Below are positions 25,426 through 34,913 of a stretch of 64,000 nt of DNA, piece after piece (the first letter of the stretch is position 1; each line of letters starts with the position of its first letter). Source of the DNA: RYN-133 sp963754285. GTDB taxonomy: Bacteria > Actinomycetota > Actinomycetes > Mycobacteriales > Jatrophihabitantaceae. Both the position numbers and the translations under genes were made by a program. Under the pieces are notes generated by a model that had not been told where the DNA came from, ran no database searches, and saw only the letters and a list, made by a program, of their open reading frames with translations. The DNA lies in assembly GCA_963754285.1 (NCBI GenBank), contig CAVWFN010000006.1, positions 186,001 through 250,000 of the forward strand. The letters run 5' to 3'.

Positions 25426-26880
25426 TTAGCGACCGGCCAGCTTCTCGCGCAACGCGGCCAGCGCCTCGTCCGAAGCGAGCGAGCCGCCCGACTCCGGAGC
25501 CTCCGAGGTGTAGGTCGACGCCTCGCCGGCCTCGACCGCAGCATCGGCATCGGCCTTCTGGGCGTCCTGCAGCTGCTTCTTGTGGGCTTCGAAACGCTCA
25601 CGCGCGGACGCGTAACGCTTCTCCCACGCCTCACGCTGGTCGTCGTAGCCGGGCAGCCACTCCTGGGTCTCGGGATCGAAACCGTCGGGGTAGATGTAGT
25701 TGCCCTTGTCGTCGTACTGGGCCTCCATGCCGTACTGCGCCGGGTCGAAGGAGTCCTCGGTGAGCGAGCCCTCGTTCGCCTGCTTGAGCGACAGCGAGAT
25801 GCGGCGCCGCTCGAGGTCGATGTCGATGACCTTGACCAAGAGGTCGTCGCCGACATTGACGACCTGCTCGGGGATCTCGACGTGACGCTCGGCCAGTTCG
25901 GAGATGTGCACCAGGCCCTCGATGCCGTCCTGGACGCGCACGAACGCACCGAACGGGACGAGCTTGGTGACCTTGCCCGGCACGACCTGACCGATCGTGT
26001 GGGTGCGGGCGAACTGGCGCCACGGGTCTTCCTGGGTGGCCTTGAGCGAGAGCGACACGCGCTCGCGATCGAGGTCGATGTCGAGCACCTCGACGGTGAC
26101 CTCCTGGCCCACCTCGACGACCTCGGACGGGTGGTCGATGTGCTTCCAGGACAGCTCGGAGACGTGCACCAGACCGTCGACACCGCCGAGATCGACGAAC
26201 GCGCCGAAGTTGACGATCGAGCTGACGACGCCCGTACGGACCTGGCCCTTGGCCAGCTTGTTCAGGAACTCGCTGCGCACCTCGGACTGGGTCTGCTCGA
26301 GCCACGCGCGCCGCGAGAGCACGACGTTGTTGCGGTTCTTGTCGAGCTCGATGATCTTCGCCTCGAGCGTCTTGCCGACATACGGCTGCAGGTCGCGCAC
26401 GCGGCGCATCTCGACCAGCGACGCGGGCAGGAAGCCGCGCAGGCCGATGTCGATGATCAGGCCACCCTTGACGACCTCGATGACGGTGCCCTCGACGACC
26501 TCGTCGCGGTCCTTCTTCTCTTCGATGGTGCCCCACGCACGCTCGTACTGCGCGCGCTTCTTGGACAGGATGAGCCGGCCTTCCTTGTCCTCCTTCTGGA
26601 GAACCAGGGCCTCGATCTCATCGCCGACGGTGACGACCTCGTTCGGGTCGACGTCGTGCTTGATGGAGAGTTCGCGGGACGGGATGACACCTTCGGTCTT
26701 GTAGCCGATGTCAAGAAGGACCTCGTCGCGGTCAACCTTGACGATGGTGCCTTCGACGATGTCGCCGTCGTTGAAGTACTTGATGGTGCTGTCGATCGCG
26801 GCGAGGAAGTCATCGGCTGTGCCGATGTCGTTCACGGCGACCTGCGGGGTGGTGCTCGGTGCGGTTTGGGTGGACGTCAT
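25426..26880 (-). CDS. rpsA: 30S ribosomal protein S1
   Basis: RNA-binding ribosomal protein that helps mRNA docking on the 30S subunit. It has 484 residues and four S1 domains (about residues 35-105, 120-190, 205-275 and 290-360), the usual actinomycete number compared with six in E. coli. Each repeat shows the GxVxxIxxFGAFVDLGGVDGLVHVSELS type core. A charged C-terminal tail (KKQLQDAQKADADAAVEAG) follows. The ATG start has only a distant AGGA upstream, which is common for S1 genes that are autoregulated through their leader. A 180-base leader lies upstream without another gene. The terminator is at 25382-25413. Confidence 0.97.
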   Translation of the reverse strand: MTSTQTAPSTTPQVAVNDIGTADDFLAAIDSTIKYFNDGDIVEGTIVKVDRDEVLLDIGYKTEGVIPSRELSIKHDVDPNEVVTVGDEIEALVLQKEDKEGRLILSKKRAQYERAWGTIEEKKDRDEVVEGTVIEVVKGGLIIDIGLRGFLPASLVEMRRVRDLQPYVGKTLEAKIIELDKNRNNVVLSRRAWLEQTQSEVRSEFLNKLAKGQVRTGVVSSIVNFGAFVDLGGVDGLVHVSELSWKHIDHPSEVVEVGQEVTVEVLDIDLDRERVSLSLKATQEDPWRQFARTHTIGQVVPGKVTKLVPFGAFVRVQDGIEGLVHISELAERHVEIPEQVVNVGDDLLVKVIDIDLERRRISLSLKQANEGSLTEDSFDPAQYGMEAQYDDKGNYIYPDGFDPETQEWLPGYDDQREAWEKRYASARERFEAHKKQLQDAQKADADAAVEAGEASTYTSEAPESGGSLASDEALAALREKLAGR

Positions 26881-27060
26881 TGAGTAGGTGAATCCTGACA
26901 GTTGCTCGAAGGTCGCGGGGCAGCCCTCGGACCGAAGTCCATCGACATTTCCGTTGCGGATTTGACGAGCGGCCTACTCCATGTCGAGGCCACAGACCTG
27001 TCCCACCAGGTTCAACCCTACTCCAGACCCTTGTGTTCCCGGTAATCCGGGGCCTGCGAG

Positions 27061-27999
27061 CTAGCGCGCGAAGGCGTCGTCGAAGGCCGCGACGGCCTCG
27101 GCCAGCGCCTGCCGAGCGGCCGGCACGACGCCCGGCAGCGACGCATACCCGTGCACCGCGTCGACGTAGTTCGTCAGCCGCACATCGACGCCGGCTTTGC
27201 GCAGCGCGTCGGCGTACACGCGGCCCTGATCGCGCAGCGGATCGTGTTGCGCGGTCTGGATCAGCGCCGGCGGCAGGCCGTCGTGATCAGCGAACAGCGG
27301 AGACACATACGGCTCGGCCTCACGGCCCGGGCAGTAGAGGTCGCTCACAGTGAGGTCGGCCTTGCCGAGGATCGGCGCGAACTCGTTCTCGTCCTCGGAC
27401 GGATAGGCGTTGACCATGTCGACGGCGGGATACAACAGCACCTGCAGCGCGATCCGCGGGCCGCCCCGGTCGCGGGCCATCAGGCTGACCACGGCCGCGA
27501 GATTGCCGCCTGCGCTGTCGCCCATGACTGCGATCCGAGCCGCGTCGACGCCGAGCTCGGAAGCGTGCTCGGCACACCACGCGGTGGTCGCGTAGCAGTC
27601 GTCCGGGGCAGCCGGGTAGGGATGTTCGGGCGCCAGGCGGTAGTCGACGGAGACCACCACGGCACGCGCGTCGTGCGCGATCGAGCTGCACCACCACTGC
27701 GACTGCTGCGGATCGCCGGTGATGAACCCGCCGCCGTGGAAGTTCATCACCAGCGGCAAGGGGTCGGTGACGCCGGACGGCCGGTAGATCCGCACCGGAA
27801 CCCCGCCCAAGGTCGTGTCCTCGATGTCGACGTCGCGGTGCGTCCGTCCGACGATGAGCGATGCGCCGGGCAACAGGATGAGCCGGGCCCGGCTCGCACG
27901 TCCGGCCGCGATCTTGTCCGGGGGCAACTGCAGCACCGGGGTGCCGCCGATCCTCGACAGCACAGCCCACAACATCCGCATCGGGACGGGAATCGCCAC
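27061..27999 (-). CDS. Alpha/beta hydrolase, hormone-sensitive-lipase family
   Basis: A 312-residue cytoplasmic esterase. The HSL-family oxyanion motif HGGGF is at about residues 86-90 and the nucleophile elbow GDSAGG at about 158-163; the catalytic Asp probably lies in QTAQHDPLRDQG and the His in DAVHGY near the C-terminus. Start choice: GTG 27999 is five bases after AAGGAG, which sits inside a longer ATG-started frame. Hydrolyses short-chain acyl esters in known relatives. It diverges from the methyltransferase gene and is otherwise alone. Confidence 0.88.
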   Translation of the reverse strand: MAIPVPMRMLWAVLSRIGGTPVLQLPPDKIAAGRASRARLILLPGASLIVGRTHRDVDIEDTTLGGVPVRIYRPSGVTDPLPLVMNFHGGGFITGDPQQSQWWCSSIAHDARAVVVSVDYRLAPEHPYPAAPDDCYATTAWCAEHASELGVDAARIAVMGDSAGGNLAAVVSLMARDRGGPRIALQVLLYPAVDMVNAYPSEDENEFAPILGKADLTVSDLYCPGREAEPYVSPLFADHDGLPPALIQTAQHDPLRDQGRVYADALRKAGVDVRLTNYVDAVHGYASLPGVVPAARQALAEAVAAFDDAFAR

Positions 28000-28114
28000 G
28001 TCGGCTCCTTGCATCTGCATCCGGGTCAGCGTCAGTGTGGTGCTACCCGCCGGGAGGACGCTATCCACTGGTATGCGACCGCGGCCACCTTCGGCGCGAT
28101 CTACGCTCGTGCCC

Positions 28115-28918
28115 ATGACCGCCCCCATCGGAGTCGGTCGGCAACCGGCCGACGAACACGCCACGGCGCGTGCGAACCGACGCTGGTGGGACGCCGAGGC
28201 CGACGAGTACCACCGCGAGCACGGCGAATTCCTCGGCGTTGCCGACTTCGTGTGGTCTCCGGAGAACGTGCGCGAGCAGGACGTCCGGCTGCTCGGCGCC
28301 GACGTGCGCGACAAGCGGATCCTCGAGGTCGGTTGCGGATCGGCGATGTGTTCGCGCTGGCTCGTCGGACAAGGCGCCAAGGTCGTCGCGTGCGACATCT
28401 CGACCGGGATGCTGCGTCACGCCCGTGACGGAGCGGCGCACACGGGCGTCGACGTCCCGCTCGTCCAGGCCGATGCGCAGCATCTGCCTTTGCGCGACGC
28501 GTCCTTCGACATCGCATTCACGGCGTTCGGCGCCATACCGTTCGTCGCCGACTCGGCGGCGGTGATGCGCGAGGTCGCACGCGTCTTGCACCCCGGTGGC
28601 CGCTGGGTGTTCGCAACCACCCACCCGATCCGGTGGGCATTCCCGGACGACCCCGGACCGGACGGTCTGCGCGCGACGATGCCGTACTGGGACCGCACGC
28701 CCTATGTCGAATTCGCCGCCGACCGCACGCCCACCTACGTCGAGCACCACCGGACCCTGGGCGATCGCGTGCGCGAGATCGCGGCCGCGGGCTTTCGCCT
28801 CGTCGACCTCGTCGAGCCCGAATGGCCCGCCGGTCACACGCAGGAGTGGGGACAGTGGTCGCCGCTGCGCGGTGCGATCCTGCCCGGCACCGCGATCTAC
28901 GTATGTGAATTGACCTGA
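28115..28918 (+). CDS. SAM-dependent class I methyltransferase
   Basis: A 267-residue methyltransferase. The SAM-binding motif I is LEVGCGSAMCSRWL near residue 70, followed by the acidic residue in VVACDIS, motif II around DASFDIAFTAFGAIPF and post-motif LHPGGRWVFAT. The family is widespread in actinomycetes (relatives act on small molecules or on quinone-like rings) and the substrate is unknown. The ATG at 28115 has no ribosome-binding site, but TACGCT lies at 28102-28107, so a leaderless transcript is plausible. The GNAT gene follows after 17 bases in the same direction. Confidence 0.87.
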   Translation: MTAPIGVGRQPADEHATARANRRWWDAEADEYHREHGEFLGVADFVWSPENVREQDVRLLGADVRDKRILEVGCGSAMCSRWLVGQGAKVVACDISTGMLRHARDGAAHTGVDVPLVQADAQHLPLRDASFDIAFTAFGAIPFVADSAAVMREVARVLHPGGRWVFATTHPIRWAFPDDPGPDGLRATMPYWDRTPYVEFAADRTPTYVEHHRTLGDRVREIAAAGFRLVDLVEPEWPAGHTQEWGQWSPLRGAILPGTAIYVCELT

Positions 28919-28935
28919 CGCGGCACGATGAGGGG

Positions 28936-29801
28936 GTGCAGAGCCGTCCCGCCACAAGAGACGACATCGCTGCGGCCGCCGAACTGGCCGCGCGCTCCGA
29001 GACCTTCTGGTTCGGCGCACCGGAGCAGGACGCGGACGAGGTCGCCGAACACTTCGATCACGTGCCCTCGCTCGAAGACGAAAGCCAGGTCTTCCTAGAC
29101 GGCAACCGCATCGTTGCCGTCGCGCTGCACAACCCGCACGACGCATGGTTCGTCACCGATCCCGACCCGCAGCTGACCACCGCGGTCGCCCACGACCTCA
29201 TCGACTGGTACGTGGCGTTGGACAACCCGCACCTCGAGGCGCTCGACCGCGACGTCGCGTTGCGTGCGGCGCTCGATGCGAACGGCTGGCGGCACGCACG
29301 ATCGAGCTTCGAACTCATCCGTCCGGTCGCCGACGACTGGATGCTCGCCGAGCCGCGCTACCCCGACGGCGTCGAGACCCGCGACTTCACGCCGGACGAC
29401 GCCGCAGCGATGTACCACCTCATCTACGTCGACGCCGGCTGGGCCGACGTGCCCGGCCACCCGCACCGCGCGTTCGACGAGTGGCGCGCGGTGTTCATCA
29501 CCGACACGACCGTGCCCGACCTGCAGGTGCTCGCCTGGCGCGGCGATCGCCTCGTCGGCGTCTCGACCGGACGGATCTTCTCCGACGGCACGGGTTGGAT
29601 CGCCCAGCTCGCGGCCGCAAAGGACGAGCGAGGCAACGGCCTCGGCCGCGCGCTGCTGCTCGACGGGCTGCGCGACGCCGCGACGCCGGCGCAACAGTGC
29701 TCGGGCTCGCCGTGCAGGCAGAGAACCGCAACGCCCTCAATCTGTACCTCGACACGGGCCTGGAGATTGACCGCGAATGGATGGAGTACCGCCCCGCCTG
29801 A
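28936..29801 (+). pseudogene. GNAT acetyltransferase broken by an 8-bp duplication
   Basis: A tandem GNAT protein of about 285 residues if repaired. The N-terminal part (from the GTG at 28936) and the second GNAT fold, including DERGNGLGRALLLDGLRDA, read in one frame to about 29687. The family continuation, VLGLAVQAENRNALNLYLDTG to WMEYRP, is in a different frame and ends at 29801. GCGACGCC is present twice in direct succession (29672-29679, 29680-29687); removing one copy restores the frame. Without repair, the first frame runs far into the opposite strand of polA. It would acetylate an unknown amine. Confidence 0.8.
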
Positions 29802-29808
29802 GTCGGAG

Positions 29809-32517
29809 CTAGTGCGCGGCTTCGTGCCAGGTGCGGCCGAGGCCGACCGACACATCGAGCGGGACGTCGCCGAGCTTGTAGGCGTTGCCCATCTGGTCGC
29901 GTACCAGTGCTTCGACCTGTTCGCGCTCGCCCGGAGCGATCTCGAGGACGAGTTCGTCGTGCACCTGGAGCAACAACCGCGAGGTGAGGCCGGCGTCGGC
30001 CAGGCCACGGTGCACGCCGAGCATCGCAACCTTGATGATGTCTGCAGCGCTGCCCTGAATGGGTGCGTTGAGCGCGGCGCGTTCGGCCATCTCGCGAAGG
30101 TTGCGGTTCTCGCTGTTCAAGTTCGCGAGATACCGACGGCGGCCCATGATCGTCTCGGTGAAGCCCGTCTGCCGGGCGTCTTCGACGACCGAGCGCAGGT
30201 AGTCGCGCACGCCGCCGAAGCGGGTGAAGTAGGCGTCCATCTGGCCGCGCGCCTCGTCGGGCGTGATCTTCAGCTGCTTCGACAGCCCGAACGCGGACAG
30301 CCCGTAGGCCAGGCCGTAGGACATCGCCTTGATCCGGCGGCGCATCTCCGGGTCGACGTCCTCGGTCGGGATGTCGAAGGCACGCGACGCGACGAAGGTG
30401 TGCAGGTCTTCGCCGGTGGTGAACGCCTCGATCAGACCGGCGTCGCCTGACAGGTGCGCCATGATGCGCATCTCGATCTGGCTGTAGTCGGCGGTCATCA
30501 GCGACTCGAAGCCGTCGCCGACGACGAACGCCTCGCGGATGCGGCGCCCTTCCGCGGTGCGCACGGGAATGTTCTGCAGGTTCGGGTCGACAGAGGAGAG
30601 CCGCCCGGTCGCCGCGACGGTCTGATTGAACGTGGTGTGGATGCGGTTGTGATCGTCGACCAGCGGCAACAGACCGTCGACCACCGTCTTGAGCCGCGCG
30701 ACCTCGCGGTGGCGCAGGAGTTGCCCGAGCAACTCGTCACCGGTCTTCGCGTAGAGATCGGTCAGCGAGTCGGCGTCGGTCGTGTAGCCCGTCTTGATCC
30801 GCTTGGTCTTGGGCAGCTTCCGTTCGTCGAACAGGATCTCTTGCAGTTGCTTCGGCGAGCCGAGGTTGAACTCGCGTCCGACGAGCTGGTGGGCATCCTG
30901 CTCGACCTGCTTGACGGCGCCGCCCAGTTCGGACTGCAGGTCGACCAAGGCGTCGGTGTCGGTTGCGATGCCGACCGCCTCCATATCGGCGAGGACGAAC
31001 GTCAACGGCAGCTCGAGTTCGGCGAGCAGCCGTGATGCACCGCCGGTGTCGAGTTCGGCGTCGAAGGCGGTCGCCAAGTCGTTGATGGCGGTCGCCTGCA
31101 CGGTCTCGATCTCGGCCAGGGCGTCGTCGGACTCGTCCAGCCCGCCGTCGAGGGTGAGCTGTCCCGACTCTTCGACGTTGCTACGGAGCTCGCGTCGCAG
31201 GTAGCGCAATGCGAGATCGGACAGGTCGAACGTGCGCTGGTCGGGACGCAGCAGGTAGGCCGCCAGCTGCGTGTCACTGCTGACCCCGTCGATGCGCCAG
31301 CCGTGTTCGCGCAGCGCGAGCACCGGCCCCTTGATGTCGTGCGTCGCCTTCGGTATCGCCGGGTCGGCCAACCAGGCAGTCAGAGCAGCGTCGTCGTCGG
31401 GGCTCATCCGGGACGGGTCGAGGTAGGCGGACGCGCCGTCCGGGCTGGCTAGCGCAAGCCCGGTGAGCGAGCCCGTCCCCCGCCCCCACTGCCCACGGAA
31501 CGCGACGCCGATGCGGTCGCCGCCGCGCGCGTGTTCGTCGAGCCATTGCTCGACCTCGTCGACGTCGAGTCGCTCGTAACTGACGTCGAAGCCTTCCTCG
31601 GCCTCGGGCTCGGCTGCGGCGACCTCTTGGAACAGGCGCTCGCGCAGCACCCGGAACTGCAGGTCGTCGAAGAGTTTGTGCACTTCCTCGCGGTCCCACT
31701 GCTGGCGCTCGAGATCGTCGGGCGTCACGTCGAGGGTCACGTCGCGCACGAGTTCGGTCAGCCGGCGGTTCATGAGCACGCCCGCGAGGTGTTCGCGCAG
31801 TGCGTCGCCGACCTTGCCCTTCACGGTGTCGACGTTGGCCACGAGGCCGTCGAGGTTGCCGTACTCGCGCACCCATTTCGCGGCGGTCTTCTCACCGACA
31901 CTGGGGATGCTCGGCAGGTTGTCGCTCGGGTCACCGCGCAGGGCGGCGAAGTCGGGGTACTGCGCCGGGGTGAGGCCGTACTTCTCTTCGACTGCCTCAG
32001 GCGTGAAGCGGTTCATGTCGCTGACCCCGCGCCGGGGGTAGAGCACGGTGACGTGGTCGTTGACGAGCTGCAACGCGTCGCGGTCGCCGGTACAGATGAG
32101 CACCTGCATGCCTTCGGCGTCGGCCTGCGTGGTCAGCGTCGCGATGAGATCGTCGGCCTCGAAGCCGTCGACGGCCACATAGCGGATGCGCAACGCGTCG
32201 AGGACGAGCCGGATGAGCTCGACCTGACCGCGGAAGTCGTCGGGCATGGCCGAGCGGCCGGCCTTATACTCGGCGTACTGCTCCGAGCGGAAGGTCTTGC
32301 GCGACACGTCGAAGCACACGCCGATGTGCGTCGGTTGCTCGTCGCGCATCAGGTTGATGAGCATCGAGGTGAACCCGAAGACGGCGTTGGTCGGCTGCCC
32401 GGTCGTCGTCGACATCTCGACCTCGCGCAGTGCGTAGAACGCGCGGTACGCGAGCGAGTGCCCGTCGAGGAGCAGAAGCCGCGGGGTGTTCGAAGGTGTC
32501 GTCGCCGTGTCAGCCAC
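29809..32517 (-). CDS. polA: DNA polymerase I
   Basis: Gap-filling and Okazaki-fragment-processing polymerase, 902 residues. The 5'-nuclease domain occupies about 1-300 (LLLLDGHSLAYRAFYAL, ICTGDRDALQLV). The middle 3'-5' exonuclease-like domain (about 320-510) lacks the usual acidic quartet (for example SSDTQLAAYLL has no proofreading motif), as in mycobacterial PolA. The polymerase domain has motif A DYSQIEMRI, motif B RRIKAMSYGLAYGLSAFG and motif C QVHDELVLE. The GTG start at 32517 is the family start. It converges on the GNAT gene with seven bases between them. Confidence 0.97.
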   Translation of the reverse strand: MADTATTPSNTPRLLLLDGHSLAYRAFYALREVEMSTTTGQPTNAVFGFTSMLINLMRDEQPTHIGVCFDVSRKTFRSEQYAEYKAGRSAMPDDFRGQVELIRLVLDALRIRYVAVDGFEADDLIATLTTQADAEGMQVLICTGDRDALQLVNDHVTVLYPRRGVSDMNRFTPEAVEEKYGLTPAQYPDFAALRGDPSDNLPSIPSVGEKTAAKWVREYGNLDGLVANVDTVKGKVGDALREHLAGVLMNRRLTELVRDVTLDVTPDDLERQQWDREEVHKLFDDLQFRVLRERLFQEVAAAEPEAEEGFDVSYERLDVDEVEQWLDEHARGGDRIGVAFRGQWGRGTGSLTGLALASPDGASAYLDPSRMSPDDDAALTAWLADPAIPKATHDIKGPVLALREHGWRIDGVSSDTQLAAYLLRPDQRTFDLSDLALRYLRRELRSNVEESGQLTLDGGLDESDDALAEIETVQATAINDLATAFDAELDTGGASRLLAELELPLTFVLADMEAVGIATDTDALVDLQSELGGAVKQVEQDAHQLVGREFNLGSPKQLQEILFDERKLPKTKRIKTGYTTDADSLTDLYAKTGDELLGQLLRHREVARLKTVVDGLLPLVDDHNRIHTTFNQTVAATGRLSSVDPNLQNIPVRTAEGRRIREAFVVGDGFESLMTADYSQIEMRIMAHLSGDAGLIEAFTTGEDLHTFVASRAFDIPTEDVDPEMRRRIKAMSYGLAYGLSAFGLSKQLKITPDEARGQMDAYFTRFGGVRDYLRSVVEDARQTGFTETIMGRRRYLANLNSENRNLREMAERAALNAPIQGSAADIIKVAMLGVHRGLADAGLTSRLLLQVHDELVLEIAPGEREQVEALVRDQMGNAYKLGDVPLDVSVGLGRTWHEAAH

Positions 32518-32556
32518 GGCCCCACTCTAGGACGCCGGTCGGACGCCCTCCGCGGG

Positions 32557-33180
32557 TCAGGCGCCGCGGCCCATTCCGCGGCCGACCAGGCCGCGTGGAC
32601 GTGCACCGGAGGTGGCACGTTGGGCTCGATTGAGACGGGCGCGGCGCAGCAGCGCGATGCGCTCGGAGACGTCCGAGATCCCCAACGAGCGGCGCAGCGC
32701 GGCGGTCGAGGCGACTCGATGCACGACCAGTGGTGCGAAGCCGAGACGGGCGAGGTACCGGTTGGCCTCGCGCGATCCCGATGCCGCGGTGGCGAGAACC
32801 CGGTCGACGCCGCACTCGTCGGCGAGATGGACGGCCGCGGCCAGCAACGTGCGGCCGACGCCGCGACGGCGCTGTGCCGGCGCGACGAGCAGGTGGGTGA
32901 CGTGGAGGGCGGGCATCAGGTCGATCGCGCCGATCTCGTCCATCTTCGTGACCAACAGACCGACGACGTCACCGGTCAGATCGTCTGATGCCACGAGCAG
33001 CGTGCGGCTGTCTTCGGACAGGATCTCTGTGAGTCGCCTGGCGAGATGCGCGACGTCAGGGTCGACCAGGCCACGACCGCTGAAGACGCCTGACTTGGTA
33101 TCGACCGAGCTGATGAGGGCGACCATGGCCGGGACATCGGCGAGGTCGGCAGGGCGTACTCGTACGCTCGCACGCGTCAC
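32557..33180 (-). CDS. GNAT-family N-acetyltransferase
   Basis: A 207-residue acetyltransferase. The GNAT acetyl-CoA motif is VAPAQRRRGVGRTLLAAA, preceded by a beta strand in LHVTHLLV, and followed by NRYLARLGFAPLVVHRV. A basic C-terminal tail (RRARLNRAQRA and GLVGRGMGRG) is unusual for a plain GNAT and may bind nucleic acid or be a linker. GTG 33180 is chosen because GGAGG lies nine bases upstream; a longer in-frame reading begins at 33234. It lies 39 bases upstream of polA in the same direction. Substrate unknown. Confidence 0.85.
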   Translation of the reverse strand: MTRASVRVRPADLADVPAMVALISSVDTKSGVFSGRGLVDPDVAHLARRLTEILSEDSRTLLVASDDLTGDVVGLLVTKMDEIGAIDLMPALHVTHLLVAPAQRRRGVGRTLLAAAVHLADECGVDRVLATAASGSREANRYLARLGFAPLVVHRVASTAALRRSLGISDVSERIALLRRARLNRAQRATSGARPRGLVGRGMGRGA

Positions 33181-33270
33181 TAGAAGGAACCTCCCAGTTG
33201 GAGGTGAAGGGGGGATAGCTGTACCTGCAACCATAGGACCCGGTGCCGGGAGGAGCGCAACCCCTTGGCG

Positions 33271-34002
33271 CTAAGCGGTGGAAATCTCTTCGCCCAGATA
33301 GGCAGCACGCACACGGTCGTCGGCGAGCAATTCCCGGCCGGTACCGGAGAGCACGATCTCACCTGTCTCGAGGACGTAGCCGCGATCGGCCAGCCCGAGC
33401 GCCTGCGCGGCGTTCTGTTCGACGAGCAAGACGGTCACGCCGGTCTCATTGATCTCGCGCACGATCGAGAAGATCTGCTCGACGATCAGCGGAGCAAGCC
33501 CCATCGACGGCTCGTCCAACAGCAACAGCTCCGGATGTCCCATCAACGCTCGTCCGATCGCCAGCATCTGCTGTTCGCCACCGGACAGGGTTCCTGCTGG
33601 TTGCCGGAACCGCTCCTTCAGGATCGGGAACATGGTGAGCACGCGCTCGACGTCATCGGGATCGACGCGACGGAACCGGAACGCACCCATGTCGAGGTTC
33701 TCGGACACCGTCATCCGCGGGAACACGTGGCGCCCCTCGGGGACGTGGCAGATCCCGCGCCGGATCAGGTTGTGCGCGGCGATGCCGTCGGTGCGTTCAC
33801 CGCGGTACACGATCGATCCGCGTGAAGGCCGCAGCATGCCTGACACCGCGCGCTGCGTGGTCGTCTTGCCGGCGCCGTTGGCGCCCAGCAGCGCGACGAT
33901 CTCGCCCTCGTTCACCTGGAATGTGACGCTCGACAGCGCGCGGATGCTGCCGTAGCGCACCTCGATGTCCTGGACATCGAGCATCAAGTCGCCCTTGGCC
34001 AC
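33271..34002 (-). CDS. livF: Branched-chain amino-acid ABC transporter ATPase LivF
   Basis: One of two ATPases of the liv importer, 243 residues. Walker A GANGAGKTT (about 36-44), GRHVFPRMTVSENL (the family Q-loop region), signature LSGGEQQML and Walker B LLLLDEPSMGLAP are all intact. The GTG at 34002 begins two bases after the livG stop. It is the last gene of the operon. No distinct terminator is visible within the 90 bases to the next gene. Confidence 0.95.
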   Translation of the reverse strand: MAKGDLMLDVQDIEVRYGSIRALSSVTFQVNEGEIVALLGANGAGKTTTQRAVSGMLRPSRGSIVYRGERTDGIAAHNLIRRGICHVPEGRHVFPRMTVSENLDMGAFRFRRVDPDDVERVLTMFPILKERFRQPAGTLSGGEQQMLAIGRALMGHPELLLLDEPSMGLAPLIVEQIFSIVREINETGVTVLLVEQNAAQALGLADRGYVLETGEIVLSGTGRELLADDRVRAAYLGEEISTA

Positions 34003-34004
34003 GG

Positions 34005-34913
34005 CTACTCCCCCGGTTCCTCGTCGCGCACCTGCACGCCCTCGGTGTCGATGAGATGCAACTCCGGCTGATCGGTCGACTCGACCTCGTCGGCGGACGT
34101 ACCGAGATAGGCCGCGATGACGGCGGGGTTGCGCTGGATCACGTCCGGGGTGCCCTCGGCGATCTTCTGGCCGAAGTTCAGCACGATGATGCGGTGCGCG
34201 ATCGACATGACGAGCTTCATGTCGTGTTCGATGAGCAGCACACTGATGCCACGTTCGACGTTGATGCGCTGGATCAGCTCGGCCAGCTCGCGCTTCTCGA
34301 CCGGGTTGGTACCGGCGGCCGGCTCGTCCAGCAGGAGCACGCCGGGATCGGTGCCTAGTGCTCGGGCGATCTCGAGGCGGCGCTGCTCACCGTAGGCGAG
34401 TGAGTGGGCGAGCTCGTTCGCCTTGCGAGCCAGCCCTACCTCGCGCAGTAACGCCATCGCCGTCTCGGTGCTCTGCTTCTCCTCGCGGCGCTGCCACGGC
34501 ATGCCGAGCATGGACGCGATGGGGCCGGCTTTCATCCGTGTCTCGATGCCGATCTTGACGTTCTCGATCGTCGTCAACGCCGGGAACAGACGGATGTTCT
34601 GGAACGTGCGCGCCACACCCATGTGGTTGATGACGTGCGTCTTGCGACCGAGCACGCTGCGGGGCGCGTCGCCGAGCCGCGCCGCCAGCGTGATCTCACC
34701 GACCTGTGGTGTGTAGACACCGGTGAGCGAGTTGAACAGTGACGTCTTGCCGGCGCCGTTCGGGCCGATCACCGCGAGGATCTCGCCGCGATGCATCTGC
34801 ATCGAGATGTCGTTGAGGCTCACGACGCCGCCGAAGCGCAGCGTCGCGTGGCTCACGTCGAAGACGATGTCCGGTGCTGCAGTGGCGTCGGGCTCGGTAG
34901 CGGTCTCGGTCAT
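34005..34913 (-). CDS. livG: Branched-chain amino-acid ABC transporter ATPase LivG
   Basis: Second ATPase of the liv importer, 302 residues. Walker A GPNGAGKTS, the LivG-specific ARTFQNIRLFPALT segment, signature LAYGEQRRLEIARAL and Walker B LLLDEPAAGTNP are present. An acidic C-terminal tail of about 35 residues (EVESTDQPELHLIDTE) extends past the usual end. Start: ATG at 34913, whose first base is the last base of the livM stop (TGATG). A longer frame up to 35057 lies inside livM and is rejected. Confidence 0.95.
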   Translation of the reverse strand: MTETATEPDATAAPDIVFDVSHATLRFGGVVSLNDISMQMHRGEILAVIGPNGAGKTSLFNSLTGVYTPQVGEITLAARLGDAPRSVLGRKTHVINHMGVARTFQNIRLFPALTTIENVKIGIETRMKAGPIASMLGMPWQRREEKQSTETAMALLREVGLARKANELAHSLAYGEQRRLEIARALGTDPGVLLLDEPAAGTNPVEKRELAELIQRINVERGISVLLIEHDMKLVMSIAHRIIVLNFGQKIAEGTPDVIQRNPAVIAAYLGTSADEVESTDQPELHLIDTEGVQVRDEEPGE

